Origin: Roseibium suaedae
Lineage (GTDB): Bacteria; Pseudomonadota; Alphaproteobacteria; Rhizobiales; Stappiaceae
Direction of reading: 5' to 3'
Assembly (NCBI RefSeq): GCF_900142725.1
Contig: NZ_FRBW01000002.1
Span: 834,710-898,709 of the forward strand
Length of the DNA: 64,000 bases
Shown: piece after piece, positions 25,767 to 34,036 of the stretch
Layout of the letters: every line of letters begins with the position of its first letter
How positions within the stretch are numbered: the stretch's first letter is position 1
The notes under the pieces: generated by a model
The model's input: the letters and a program-made list of their open reading frames with translations, nothing else
What the model was told of the DNA's origin: nothing
Database searches by the model: none
Program-made: the position numbers and the translations under genes

Positions 25767-26354
25767 TCAAAGCTGGCGGATCCAGACCTGCATTGGCTTT
25801 TCCGTCTCCTCGTTTTCCCCCACATCCTGCCAGGGGAAATAGACGATCCCGTTTTCCAGCTTGCTGTATCCGCGTTTGACCCAGAAGGGATCCAATGGCT
25901 GATAATCGACAGGCTTCAGGGGATGCACATCCGGGCGGACGACTGCGCAAAAGGCCGCCGTTTGATATCCCAGGCTACGGGCATGGGCCTCGCGCAGATC
26001 AAAGAACTCGTGACCGATCCCTCTGCCTCGATAAGCAGGATAGAGAACGGATTCGGCCATGTAGAAGATCTTCTTCGGATCGAGCCGGTTTTCCTCGAAC
26101 GGACGGCGGAACTGAATGACTTCCTTTTCGAGCGGCTCACCCGTGGCCGCTCCGACGAGCGCGTCGCCATCAAAAGCACCGACAATCACAGCCCCATCGG
26201 TATGGGCATAACGCTGCAGATAGCGCTGCTCATACTCCATCGACCCATCGTAGATGTATGGCCAGCTCTTGAATACATCGATGCGCAGGCGTGCCAGATC
26301 CGGCAAAGCCTTTCTCAGGTCCTCGTCTTTGAGAACCTTGATATTTATTGGCAT
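25767..26354 (-). CDS. GNAT family N-acetyltransferase
   Basis: A 195-aa GNAT protein with an acetyl-CoA-binding motif AYRGRGIGHEFFDLREAHA, the preceding strand AESVLYP, and a C-terminal WVKRGYSKLENGIVYFPW, where motif B would lie. Its N-terminal MPINIKVLKDEDLRKALPDLARLRIDVF is typical of a subgroup found widely in proteobacteria. The substrate is unknown. It stands alone on the minus strand. Confidence 0.85.
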   Translation of the reverse strand: MPINIKVLKDEDLRKALPDLARLRIDVFKSWPYIYDGSMEYEQRYLQRYAHTDGAVIVGAFDGDALVGAATGEPLEKEVIQFRRPFEENRLDPKKIFYMAESVLYPAYRGRGIGHEFFDLREAHARSLGYQTAAFCAVVRPDVHPLKPVDYQPLDPFWVKRGYSKLENGIVYFPWQDVGENEETEKPMQVWIRQL

Positions 26355-26591
26355 ATGTCACTCCCACTCCTGCCCGCGTGTAGCATCATGGGGTGAGGGT
26401 TAAAAATCAACCTCTCCGGGTGTCTGAACAGCAGCTACCAGATATGTGCTTTCCGCATACCTTCAAAGGATCGCATCAACGATCCTGCGCAGGTTTCCGC
26501 GGTCGACATCATTCTGCGATGAGGTCAGTATAAACTGACCTAGAGCTCAGAAACTTGAGTCACCGGATCTATAGATAAGGAACGCCCAGCC

Positions 26592-27080
26592 ATGTCGCAG
26601 ACACAGCCAGCCTCCTATAGCCGCCTCCATGTGTTGCTGCACTGGACCGTCGCCGTCTTCGTGGTGTTCCAGCTCATCTTCGGCGAAGCAATCGGCCAGA
26701 TGGGGCGGGCATTGCGCGACGGACGGGATCTGTCCACCCTCGACAGTTTTATGGGCAATGCGCATATCTATGTTGGCATCGCAATCCTGCTTCTGTCGGT
26801 CCTCCGGCTCATCTTGCGCATGACGCATGGAACCCCGCCTCCCCTTCCCTCCCCTCGTTGGCAAGAGCAGGCTGCAAAATGGACACACGGCCTGTTCTAT
26901 GTGTTGCTGCTGGTGACACCGTTAACTGGGCTTGCTGCCTGGTTTCTTGGAATTCATCTGGCCGGTGAGGTCCACGAACTGATGAAGCCAGTGTTCATCC
27001 TATTGATTGCGCTTCATGTCGCCGCCGCACTCTGGCACCAAGTTGTCCTGAAAGACGGTCTTCTCAAGCGCATGATGTAA
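26592..27080 (+). CDS. Cytochrome b561
   Basis: A 162-aa four-helix membrane cytochrome b561 (CybB/YodB type). Candidate haem-ligating His residues are H17 (LLHWTV), H58 (NAHIYVG), H142 (LHVAAA) and H149 (LWHQVV), spaced as in family members. The loop KWTHGLFYVLLLVTPLTG is typical. It would carry electrons between quinone and a periplasmic partner. No partner is encoded next to it; MsrP at 56702 has no MsrQ beside it, but linking the two is only a guess. Confidence 0.87.
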   Translation: MSQTQPASYSRLHVLLHWTVAVFVVFQLIFGEAIGQMGRALRDGRDLSTLDSFMGNAHIYVGIAILLLSVLRLILRMTHGTPPPLPSPRWQEQAAKWTHGLFYVLLLVTPLTGLAAWFLGIHLAGEVHELMKPVFILLIALHVAAALWHQVVLKDGLLKRMM

Positions 27081-27401
27081 GAAGAAAAATTTCTCCGGAA
27101 CACATTTCCGGAACAGATTACACCTTCGGATTGCAACTAGGCAGCCCTGAGTTTCAAAGACTACGAACCTGCACCATCTTGACGAGCATCGACATTCGCT
27201 CTAGTGAAAACTAGCTAGCTGCGAAGAATCATGCCGTCCCGCCCCCCGCCAGACCAACCGTCGAGCAGGGCAGAGGAACAGACAGAACGGTGACTATGAG
27301 CAGCTGGTCAAGGCACAAAACCTGGCCCTTCCCGAGCGCATCTTCATAGGACGCGATAAACTTGGCAATGGCCTCGGAAATGCCAAGGCTGCCAGGGGGC
27401 G
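27081..27401. other. Intergenic region with no gene recognised
   Basis: This 321-bp stretch precedes the HTH protein. Two short open frames run across 27229-27405 in different registers, neither with a convincing ribosome-binding site or recognisable sequence. No repeat or promoter could be called. Confidence 0.35.
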
Positions 27402-28661
27402 ATGGTGAACAAGATTTTCGCAAATGCGGGTACAGATCTTGATTTAGCTACCGATGTCGTTTCTGCGATCGATACACTCATCAATGAACGTGCATATGAG
27501 AGCGGCCTGGGCCGCTGGGAATATATCCAGTCCCTTACAGAAATCGACAGCAGCCACTGGAACAAGATCCTGAATGGCAAGGCCGGTCTGTCCGACGCCA
27601 AGTTCCGCCTGCTTTGCAAGATCCTGAGCCGGTCAAAGGAAGAAACCGCGCGTCTGATCGAGCTGTTCAATGAGTACCGGAAAGAGCGGCGCAAAAATCC
27701 AACCGCCCCTATTCTCAAGCATTCAAAGGCGACGAGACAGGAAAAGCTTGAAGAGCTTGCTGCAGCCAACGGCCTCCGCTTGTCCGATCTGAATGATTCA
27801 GAAGCCTTCCACGCGCTTTTGAACAACGCCATCAGCCGGGAGCGTATCAGAGGCAATGCATCCAAGGCAGATGCCAATGGCCAGTTGCTGATCACGGCGG
27901 TGAACACCGGCATGATCAAGTTGAACGAGGCTTCAGCAGATGCTGACACCACCGCCCTGCTGTCAGTAACAGCCTATTCCGCCTATCAATCTGGCAACAA
28001 GCAAAGCTACAAATACGTCCTTGAGAACATCATTGCTCCGGAGCTTTCCCACGGCGGTCCGAGCATGACCGAAGCAGCCCGCTTTCATCTGCTGCGCCGC
28101 TATCAGGAAGAGTTTCTCGGCGCCCCGCCTGTTCAGTTGGTCGACATTCAGAACACCGCACTTCAAATTACCCAGGCTTTTGACAACGCCCCCTCAAGTA
28201 CACTACCTCTCAGTGTCATGATCGAACTCAACAAGGTTCGGCTGAATGTCGAGATGGGCGTAACGCTGGCATCCGACCTACACGCGATGAATGTCCATGT
28301 GAACCGCGTCGACACCCGAGGGGCACTTGAACATCGGATTCTATTCCGCGTGGGCATCGCCCAGTGGCACATGAAAAATGGTGACATTGCACAAGCCCAC
28401 TTCATTCTCGAACACTGCATGCGCGAACTCGACCGCAAGCTCGGACAGATGGACTGGGCGCGCTGCAAAGTGCGCGAGATGCAGGCGAAAGTGGCTGAGC
28501 GGGAATTCTTCCTGGGAGGTCAGTCGATGGACGATGCAGAAACCGTCGATGGCTTTTTCACAGATTCCATCCACTGTGCGCAGCGCTGTGGAAACGAGAT
28601 TCTGGTACGGAAACTCAAGGAAAGCCGCCAATCTTTCCGGGACCGGTCAGGACACTTCTGA
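27402..28661 (+). CDS. Unrecognised protein with N-terminal helix-turn-helix and helical C-terminal part
   Basis: A 419-aa soluble protein that I cannot assign to a named family. Residues about 36-75 (LTEIDSSHWNKILNGKAGLSDAKFRLLCKIL) look like an XRE-type helix-turn-helix. The remaining 330 residues are mostly amphipathic helix, with repeated units of about 35-40 residues such as ARFHLLRRYQEEF and HRILFRVGIAQWHMKNGDIAQAHFILEHC that resemble TPR-like repeats. The layout is reminiscent of HTH-TPR regulators that sense a peptide or partner protein, but that is analogy only. The region is lower in GC than its neighbours. It stands alone between a weak upstream region and a strong terminator. Confidence 0.6.
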   Translation: MVNKIFANAGTDLDLATDVVSAIDTLINERAYESGLGRWEYIQSLTEIDSSHWNKILNGKAGLSDAKFRLLCKILSRSKEETARLIELFNEYRKERRKNPTAPILKHSKATRQEKLEELAAANGLRLSDLNDSEAFHALLNNAISRERIRGNASKADANGQLLITAVNTGMIKLNEASADADTTALLSVTAYSAYQSGNKQSYKYVLENIIAPELSHGGPSMTEAARFHLLRRYQEEFLGAPPVQLVDIQNTALQITQAFDNAPSSTLPLSVMIELNKVRLNVEMGVTLASDLHAMNVHVNRVDTRGALEHRILFRVGIAQWHMKNGDIAQAHFILEHCMRELDRKLGQMDWARCKVREMQAKVAEREFFLGGQSMDDAETVDGFFTDSIHCAQRCGNEILVRKLKESRQSFRDRSGHF

Positions 28662-28881
28662 CACTGGCAATTTGCTCAATTCAGAGGCAAATCGCTCCAT
28701 CGGATTTTTGCCAGTTTTTTGCCATGCTGTTTCCCGACATGTCTGGCTATGCTCTCTCTCATTGAAGGGTTTGTTTCTCATCTCGCACCGCTTGCATTGA
28801 TGAGAGGCTTTCTCGAACTCAAAAACTTATTTTCTAGATCTTTTTTGCAAATCTTTTCATGTCCGGACACCGAATTTGTCC

Positions 28882-28911
28882 AAACCCGGCGGAGCGATCC
28901 GCCGGGTTTTT
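28882..28911 (+). terminator. Intrinsic terminator
   Basis: A 12-bp stem AAACCCGGCGGA (28882-28893) / TCCGCCGGGTTT (28898-28909) with a 4-nt loop ends in TTTTT. It lies between the convergent HTH-protein and amine-oxidase genes. Confidence 0.88.
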
Positions 28912-28934
28912 GGTTTCTAGGGCCTCAGCCCTCT

Positions 28935-30032
28935 CTAGTCGCGCGCTTCCAGCCAAAGACGCTGCGACTGCATGGTATCCTCCACCAGACCTTCCGCGAT
29001 CTTCTCGCCAACAACGGCGCCAAATTTGTAGCCGTGGCCAGAACAGGCCGACACGACCACCGCCTTGCCGGTTTCCTCGAGAAAGAAGTGCTCATCCGAT
29101 GTGAACGTATAGGCACAGGTCACGACGTCTGCGACACCATACTCATCGATCCGGGAAAAGGGCGGAGCCATCAGATTGCGAAGTGAGAGACCTTCTCCAG
29201 GTTCAGGCACCCGGTTCTGATCCGGTTCACCAAGGCGCTTGTGAACGCCCGCCCCCACTTTCAGCCCCGTGCCGGCGACAGGCGGAATGACATATCCTTC
29301 GACCGGACCACCGGTCGACAGAATGACCGGTGCCGCCTCCCAATGCGCCTGAAGGTCATGTGGCGGCGTCAGATAGGCAACGGCAGTGCGGTAGGTCGTG
29401 AGACGTTCGGACAAGGCTGGTAAAAGCCCCAGCGCCCAGGCTCCCGCCGTCACCACAATCCGGTCCGCCGAAAGCACTTCCCCATCCTCAAGGCAGACCG
29501 AGCCTGCAGCAGCGTCCACCGACGCAACGCGGGTATTTGCGCGCACATCGACATTGCGAGCCTTCAGCCAATCCCGAAGGCCACCCGCAATCTTCTGGCA
29601 AAGAAGCACGCCACCTTCCGGACTATAGGTGCCATAGCGCAGGCTGCCTCCATCGAGGAACGGATAGCGCTGTTCTGCCTCGGCAGCGCTGAAGTCCTCA
29701 AAGGCGTAGCCTCCGGCAACCAATCCATCGCGCATGCCATCGGCTTCGTCGCCCGTCACACGGCAAAGAAGCAGAAAGCCGGTATCGACCAGATGGCGGG
29801 CGCCCAGGTCATCCCACATCCGGTCCCAGGCAGCATAGGCTTCGCCGATGCGCCTCTGGTAGCCGCCTTGTGCGCCATAGGCACGGCGGATGATCCGGTG
29901 TTGATCGCCTGACGCGGACAAGGGGTTCGGGATAGGTCCCTGCTCAAGCAGGGTCACTTCAATGCCCCTGCGGGTCAGGGCCCAGGCAGTAGACAAACCG
30001 GCGATGCCGGCACCGACGATGATAATTTTCAT
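28935..30032 (-). CDS. Monomeric sarcosine oxidase/N-methyltryptophan oxidase-like flavoenzyme
   Basis: A 365-aa FAD amine oxidase. The dinucleotide-binding fold starts IIIVGAGIAGLSTAWAL. C306 in VTCAYTFTSDEHF aligns with the Cys that binds FAD covalently in monomeric sarcosine and N-methyltryptophan oxidases, and SGHGYKFGAVVGE is the matching C-terminal motif. These enzymes oxidise N-methyl or secondary amines to imine and H2O2. I chose the ATG at 30032; an upstream extension adds residues before the Rossmann strand. The exact amine is unknown. Confidence 0.85.
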   Translation of the reverse strand: MKIIIVGAGIAGLSTAWALTRRGIEVTLLEQGPIPNPLSASGDQHRIIRRAYGAQGGYQRRIGEAYAAWDRMWDDLGARHLVDTGFLLLCRVTGDEADGMRDGLVAGGYAFEDFSAAEAEQRYPFLDGGSLRYGTYSPEGGVLLCQKIAGGLRDWLKARNVDVRANTRVASVDAAAGSVCLEDGEVLSADRIVVTAGAWALGLLPALSERLTTYRTAVAYLTPPHDLQAHWEAAPVILSTGGPVEGYVIPPVAGTGLKVGAGVHKRLGEPDQNRVPEPGEGLSLRNLMAPPFSRIDEYGVADVVTCAYTFTSDEHFFLEETGKAVVVSACSGHGYKFGAVVGEKIAEGLVEDTMQSQRLWLEARD

Positions 30033-30123
30033 GAGAAACCGGGAGAAGCAGAGGAATACTTCCACCAGTCTAACGGGAGGCGCAGCGGATACAAGCCACC
30101 ACGCCCCCGGAAGGATCTATTGC

Positions 30124-30534
30124 TCAGGCTCCGACCTGCGCAATCCAGTCTTCAAGATTATAGTAAGTGGTGATGCGAGCGATCTTGCCGTCCTTCACAT
30201 CGAAAAAGGTCCCTGCCGGCAGGCGGTAGGTCTGACCGGCCGCCTCTGGCAGTCCCTCGTCGGTGGCAAGGTAAGTGCCGTTGACGATGAACTCGGCAGC
30301 TGCACGCGTGCCGTCTTCATTGGCAAAGAGCACCATGTCGGTCAGCTGTTCCTTGTAGCAACGGGTCATGTGCGCGTTGAATTGCGCGAACAGTGCCTTG
30401 CCGTTGCGCCGCCCGCCCTGGTTCACATCATGCGCGATGTCATCGCTGACCAGCGCCTCCATGGCGGCCGTGTCGCCAGCGTTGAAGGCAGCGTAATAGC
30501 GCTCGAGAAGAGCAAGCGTTGAAGTCTGGGACAT
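30124..30534 (-). CDS. SnoaL-like/ketosteroid-isomerase-related protein
   Basis: A 136-aa NTF2-fold protein: LLERYYAAFNAGDTAAMEALVSDDIAHDVNQG at the N-terminus, AAEFIVNGTYL in the middle, and GKIARITTYYNLEDWIAQVGA at the end, the usual pattern of the steroid-isomerase-related subgroup. I chose the ATG at 30534; an upstream extension lacks family sequence. It is 91 bp downstream of the amine oxidase start on the same strand, so the two may be cotranscribed. The reaction is unknown. Confidence 0.8.
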   Translation of the reverse strand: MSQTSTLALLERYYAAFNAGDTAAMEALVSDDIAHDVNQGGRRNGKALFAQFNAHMTRCYKEQLTDMVLFANEDGTRAAAEFIVNGTYLATDEGLPEAAGQTYRLPAGTFFDVKDGKIARITTYYNLEDWIAQVGA

Positions 30535-30633
30535 ATGTGATCCTGTCAGCGTGAACGGCAAAGATACTTGCGGCGGAATTTGCCGCCTTCTTATCGTCTC
30601 CGCAAGTCCCTCAAAGGTCTGCATATTCGGGCA

Positions 30634-31521
30634 TCAAGGCCTGACCAGCACACTTGCCGCGCAGGAGCGCACAGCCTGGGTCAGCGGTGCCAGAAACCTG
30701 TCCGCGGACCGGCTCACGTGCCAGAAGAGGGAGACATCATACGGCTGCTCCGGACAAAGCTCGACGAGAGTTCCCTCCTCCAGGTGACGCCGAACCAGCG
30801 GTTCCGGGTTCATGCCCCACCCAAGCCCTGCAGAAGCTGCATCAACGAAAGCGTGTGTCGAGGCCATCCAATGGGTTGGTGGTACAAGGTCCACCCCGAA
30901 CACCTGCCGGATCCAGTTCCCCTGAAGACCATCCTTCGCGCTGTAGGTCAGCATCGGCGCTTTCAGGATTGCATCCGGCTTAACGCCTTCACCGAACCAT
31001 TTGGCCATATAGGTTGGACTTGCCGTTGCCCTGTAACGCAGGGCACCGAGGGCGCTGCAATCGCACCCCTGCACGGGCGACGGGTCCGAACTGACGGCAG
31101 CCCTCACTTCGCCCCGGCGCAGGAGATCAGCACTGTGGTCCTGATCATCTATGATGATGTCAAACAGGAGCCCCTCGCATTGAGCCAGTGCCTCAATGAA
31201 CCAGGTGGCTAGACTGTCCGCATTCACGGCAATCCGGATTGTGGGCCAGGGTCCTGAGAGATCCTCCAGCCCGATATCCGCCTTGAGCGACTGTTCCAGC
31301 AGTTCCAGATCTTCCGCATGCCTTTGCAGACGTTTGCCGGCACCAGTCGGCAAGCAAGGTTGCCCCCGGATGATAAGACTGCAGCCGAGCCGTTCCTCAA
31401 GCAGCCGGATCCGCTGGGAGATGGCCGACTGAGTCACACCGAGAGCCTGCGCAGCCTTGTCAAAGCCGCCGGTTCGGAGCACCGCAGAAAATGCCTTTAA
31501 CTGACCAGGATCCAATTTCAT
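30634..31521 (-). CDS. argP: LysR-family regulator, ArgP/LysG type
   Basis: A 295-aa LysR-type regulator with an N-terminal winged helix (LKAFSAVLRTGGFDKAAQALGVTQSAISQRIRLLEERLG). The next residues, IIRGQPCLPTGAGKRLQRHAE, are distinctive of the ArgP/IciA/LysG subgroup. It is divergent from a LysE/ArgO exporter gene, which is the arrangement expected for a regulator that senses intracellular lysine and arginine and switches on export. The symbol is by family resemblance. Confidence 0.88.
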   Translation of the reverse strand: MKLDPGQLKAFSAVLRTGGFDKAAQALGVTQSAISQRIRLLEERLGCSLIIRGQPCLPTGAGKRLQRHAEDLELLEQSLKADIGLEDLSGPWPTIRIAVNADSLATWFIEALAQCEGLLFDIIIDDQDHSADLLRRGEVRAAVSSDPSPVQGCDCSALGALRYRATASPTYMAKWFGEGVKPDAILKAPMLTYSAKDGLQGNWIRQVFGVDLVPPTHWMASTHAFVDAASAGLGWGMNPEPLVRRHLEEGTLVELCPEQPYDVSLFWHVSRSADRFLAPLTQAVRSCAASVLVRP

Positions 31522-31533
31522 TAGAATTTCTAA
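31521..31533. promoter_or_regulatory. Palindrome in argP-argO divergent promoter
   Basis: TTAGAA-T-TTCTAA, a perfect 6-bp palindrome around one base, overlaps the argP start codon in an AT-rich 89-bp divergent region. Its T-N11-A form is that of LysR-type recognition sites, so ArgP autoregulation is plausible. Confidence 0.5.
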
Positions 31534-31610
31534 TTAAAGAGAAGAATTTTGAATTTTTCTAATCCAGCTATCTCCACTAGTCAAAGGCATCCCTTTTCAG
31601 GAGCCTTCAC

Positions 31611-32213
31611 GTGACCACTGCCCTTTCCGGATTTCTTCTGTCGCTCAGCCTGATTGTCGCCATCGGCGCGCAGAATGCATTCGTGTTGCGTCAGGGGCTG
31701 CGCGGTGAACATGTCTTCTGGGTGTGCCTGACATGCGCCCTCAGTGATGCGCTGCTCATCACGCTGGGAGTGACAAGTCTGGCCGCAATCTCACGCCTTC
31801 TGCCGTGGATAGAGCCGGTCCTACGCATTGGCGGGGCCGCATTTCTACTGGTCTACGGCCTGCGCAGCCTCAGGGCCGCAATCAAGGGAGGCGAAAAGCT
31901 CGACCCAAATGGCGCTGCGGTTTCAAGTCTGGGTTCGACGCTTCTTGTGGTTCTCTCCCTGACCTATCTGAACCCCCATGTCTATCTCGACACGGTGCTT
32001 CTGCTTGGCTCCATCGCAAGCCGCTATCCGGGGGAAGAAGCACTCTTCGCGATAGGCGCTGCGCTCGGGTCTTTTGTGTTCTTCTTCACCCTCGGCTATG
32101 GCGCCCGGCTTCTTCGGCCCGTTTTCGCCCGTCCACAGGCCTGGCAGGTGCTGGATGTCCTCATCGCCATCATGATGATGAGCCTTTCAGCCAGCCTGCT
32201 TCTTGCAGACTAA
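31611..32213 (+). CDS. argO: LysE/ArgO-family amino acid exporter
   Basis: A 200-aa inner-membrane protein of the LysE superfamily with about six spans. The N-terminal motif FLLSLSLIVAIGAQNAFVLRQGLRGEH is nearly diagnostic for ArgO/LysE, and LTYLNPHVYLDTVLLLGS is the conserved second motif. It begins with GTG preceded by CAGGAG. It is controlled in relatives by the divergently encoded ArgP/LysG. The substrate is probably arginine and/or lysine. Confidence 0.92.
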   Translation: MTTALSGFLLSLSLIVAIGAQNAFVLRQGLRGEHVFWVCLTCALSDALLITLGVTSLAAISRLLPWIEPVLRIGGAAFLLVYGLRSLRAAIKGGEKLDPNGAAVSSLGSTLLVVLSLTYLNPHVYLDTVLLLGSIASRYPGEEALFAIGAALGSFVFFFTLGYGARLLRPVFARPQAWQVLDVLIAIMMMSLSASLLLAD

Positions 32214-32236
32214 CGAATAGCAGCCACAAAAAGGAA

Positions 32237-32279
32237 AAAGCCCACGCCCCGGCATACCGGAGCGAGGGCTTTCATTTTT
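32237..32279. terminator. Intrinsic terminator, imperfect stem
   Basis: AAAGCCC and GGGCTTT enclose a second stem CCGG/CCGG with small internal mismatches, and the plus side ends CATTTTT. It separates the convergent argO and DoxX genes. Confidence 0.7.
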
Positions 32280-32294
32280 CAATACATCCCCTGA

Positions 32295-32684
32295 TCAGGC
32301 GCGGCCGATAGCCTTGTCGACGCTGATCGGACCGGGTCCGGCAGCAGCCAGATAGACGAACACGAAGCAGTAGAGAGCCGCCAGTTCGCCGCCATTGAGG
32401 ATCGGGTAGAAGCTGCTCGGCGCATGAGCCATGAAATAAGCGACCGCCATCGTGCCAGAGGCAAGGAAAGCAGCAGGACGGGTGAACAACCCGATCACGA
32501 TCAGGGCACCGCAGATCAGTTCGACGAGACCGGCAGCGCCAGCCATTGTGGTCGGCGAGATGCCGGACATCTTGGTTGCCGGAATGCTGAGATACTTGGT
32601 GGTGCCGTGCTGAAGGAACAAAAGGCCTGACGCAATGCGCAGCGCGCTCAGCAAGAACGGGGAAAGGGGAGCAAGAAAGGTCAT
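32295..32684 (-). CDS. DoxX family membrane protein
   Basis: A 129-aa protein with four predicted spans and the DoxX/YphA layout: LRIASGLLFLQHGTTKYL, then GAAGLVELICGALIVIGLFTRPAAFLASGTMAVAYFMAH, ending with a short LYCFVFVYLAAAGPGPISVDKAIG helix. The Gly/Glu-rich second helix is typical. Function in this family is loosely tied to membrane redox balance; nothing in the context sharpens it. Confidence 0.88.
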   Translation of the reverse strand: MTFLAPLSPFLLSALRIASGLLFLQHGTTKYLSIPATKMSGISPTTMAGAAGLVELICGALIVIGLFTRPAAFLASGTMAVAYFMAHAPSSFYPILNGGELAALYCFVFVYLAAAGPGPISVDKAIGRA

Positions 32685-32870
32685 GAGGAACAGTCTTTCA
32701 CGGTTGTATTTTGAACAAGTTCGCGTCTACCGCCAAATTTAGCGGGCAGTAGAAGCCGCTCCAAGCGGAAAATCGCAATACCCAATGACAGTTGCTTGTC
32801 CGTCAAGGCAGGTCTTGTGCCCATCAGCCGTTTCCGGATAACTGGACATCCTGCCAAAAGAGACGGTGTC

Positions 32871-34019
32871 ATGCCTTTTTCTCAAGAAGATCTCGACCAG
32901 CTCGTTGCGCTCAGACGGAGCCTTCACCGCCATCCCGAAGTGTCCGGCCAGGAACAATGGACGGCGGCGAAGATCGAAGACGTGTTGGCACGCTGCCAGC
33001 CCGATCGGATCGTCAAAGGCCTTGGTGGCCATGGCGTGGCAGCCGTCTTTCAGGGGAATGAGCAAGGCCCGACGCTGCTGGTCCGCTGCGAACTCGATGC
33101 CTTGCCGATCGAGGAAAAGACAGGCCTCGCCTATAGCTCCGAAATTCCCGGCAAGGGGCATCTATGCGGCCATGATGGCCACATGACCATTCTGGCAGCC
33201 ACTGCACTGGCCCTGCACCGTCAGCGTCCTGGCAGAGGCCGGGTGGTGCTTCTGTTCCAGCCTGCGGAAGAGGATGGATCCGGCGCAGCAGCCGTTGTCT
33301 CCGATCCGGCCTTTGCAGATCTGTCCCCCGACCTTGCCTTTTCCTTGCACAACCTTCCCGGTCTTCCCCTCGGCTTTGCCGGGTTGAAAGCTGGACCGGT
33401 CAATTGCGCCTCACGCGGTATCAAGTTGCGTTTTGAAGGCAAGACGGCCCATGCCTCCCAACCTGAAACCGGCGTCTCGCCAATGCCAGCCATGGCGGCC
33501 CTGATGCCGGTGCTTTCTGGCCTTTCCAAAGGAACTCAGGCTGACCCGGACTTCACCCTCGTCACGATTACCCACGCCTGGCTCGGCGAAGAGGCCTTCG
33601 GGATCGCACCGGGCGACGGAGAGATCTGGGCCACTTTGCGAACCCTCACCGATGATGGAATGGCAAGCCTTTGCGAGACTGCCGAAAGGCTGTCTCAAGA
33701 AGCTGCAAAGACCCGCGGTCTGCACCTCTCCTTTTCCTATCACGACGTCTTTGACCATTGCGAAAATGCACCGGAAGCCGTTGCGGTGCTCGAACAGGCC
33801 CTCGCGGATGAAGGCGTCCCCTTTGGCCCAGCAAACCTACCGATGCGGGCATCAGAGGACTTTGGACGGTTCCGCAAGCTTTGCCCTGCGGCCATGTTCT
33901 TTCTGGGATCAGGGGAAGACCACCCGGCCCTTCACAATCCGGACTACGACTTTCCGGAGGAACTGATCCCGATCGGAGCAAAAGTCTTTCTCAGAGCGAT
34001 CCGGAACCAACTGGGTTGA
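32871..34019 (+). CDS. M20D-type amidohydrolase
   Basis: A 382-aa zinc peptidase-fold hydrolase of the hippurate hydrolase/indole-acetyl-amino-acid hydrolase group. Visible landmarks are LRRSLHRHPEVSG, the metal-binding CGHDGHM, the catalytic FQPAEED, and ASEDFGRF near the end. The dimerisation domain begins at GIKLRFEGKTAHASQPETG. I chose the ATG at 32871; an in-frame extension to 32796 lacks family similarity. The N-acyl amino acid substrate is unknown. Confidence 0.87.
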   Translation: MPFSQEDLDQLVALRRSLHRHPEVSGQEQWTAAKIEDVLARCQPDRIVKGLGGHGVAAVFQGNEQGPTLLVRCELDALPIEEKTGLAYSSEIPGKGHLCGHDGHMTILAATALALHRQRPGRGRVVLLFQPAEEDGSGAAAVVSDPAFADLSPDLAFSLHNLPGLPLGFAGLKAGPVNCASRGIKLRFEGKTAHASQPETGVSPMPAMAALMPVLSGLSKGTQADPDFTLVTITHAWLGEEAFGIAPGDGEIWATLRTLTDDGMASLCETAERLSQEAAKTRGLHLSFSYHDVFDHCENAPEAVAVLEQALADEGVPFGPANLPMRASEDFGRFRKLCPAAMFFLGSGEDHPALHNPDYDFPEELIPIGAKVFLRAIRNQLG

Positions 34020-34036
34020 GCCCGATCAGCCTCCCG

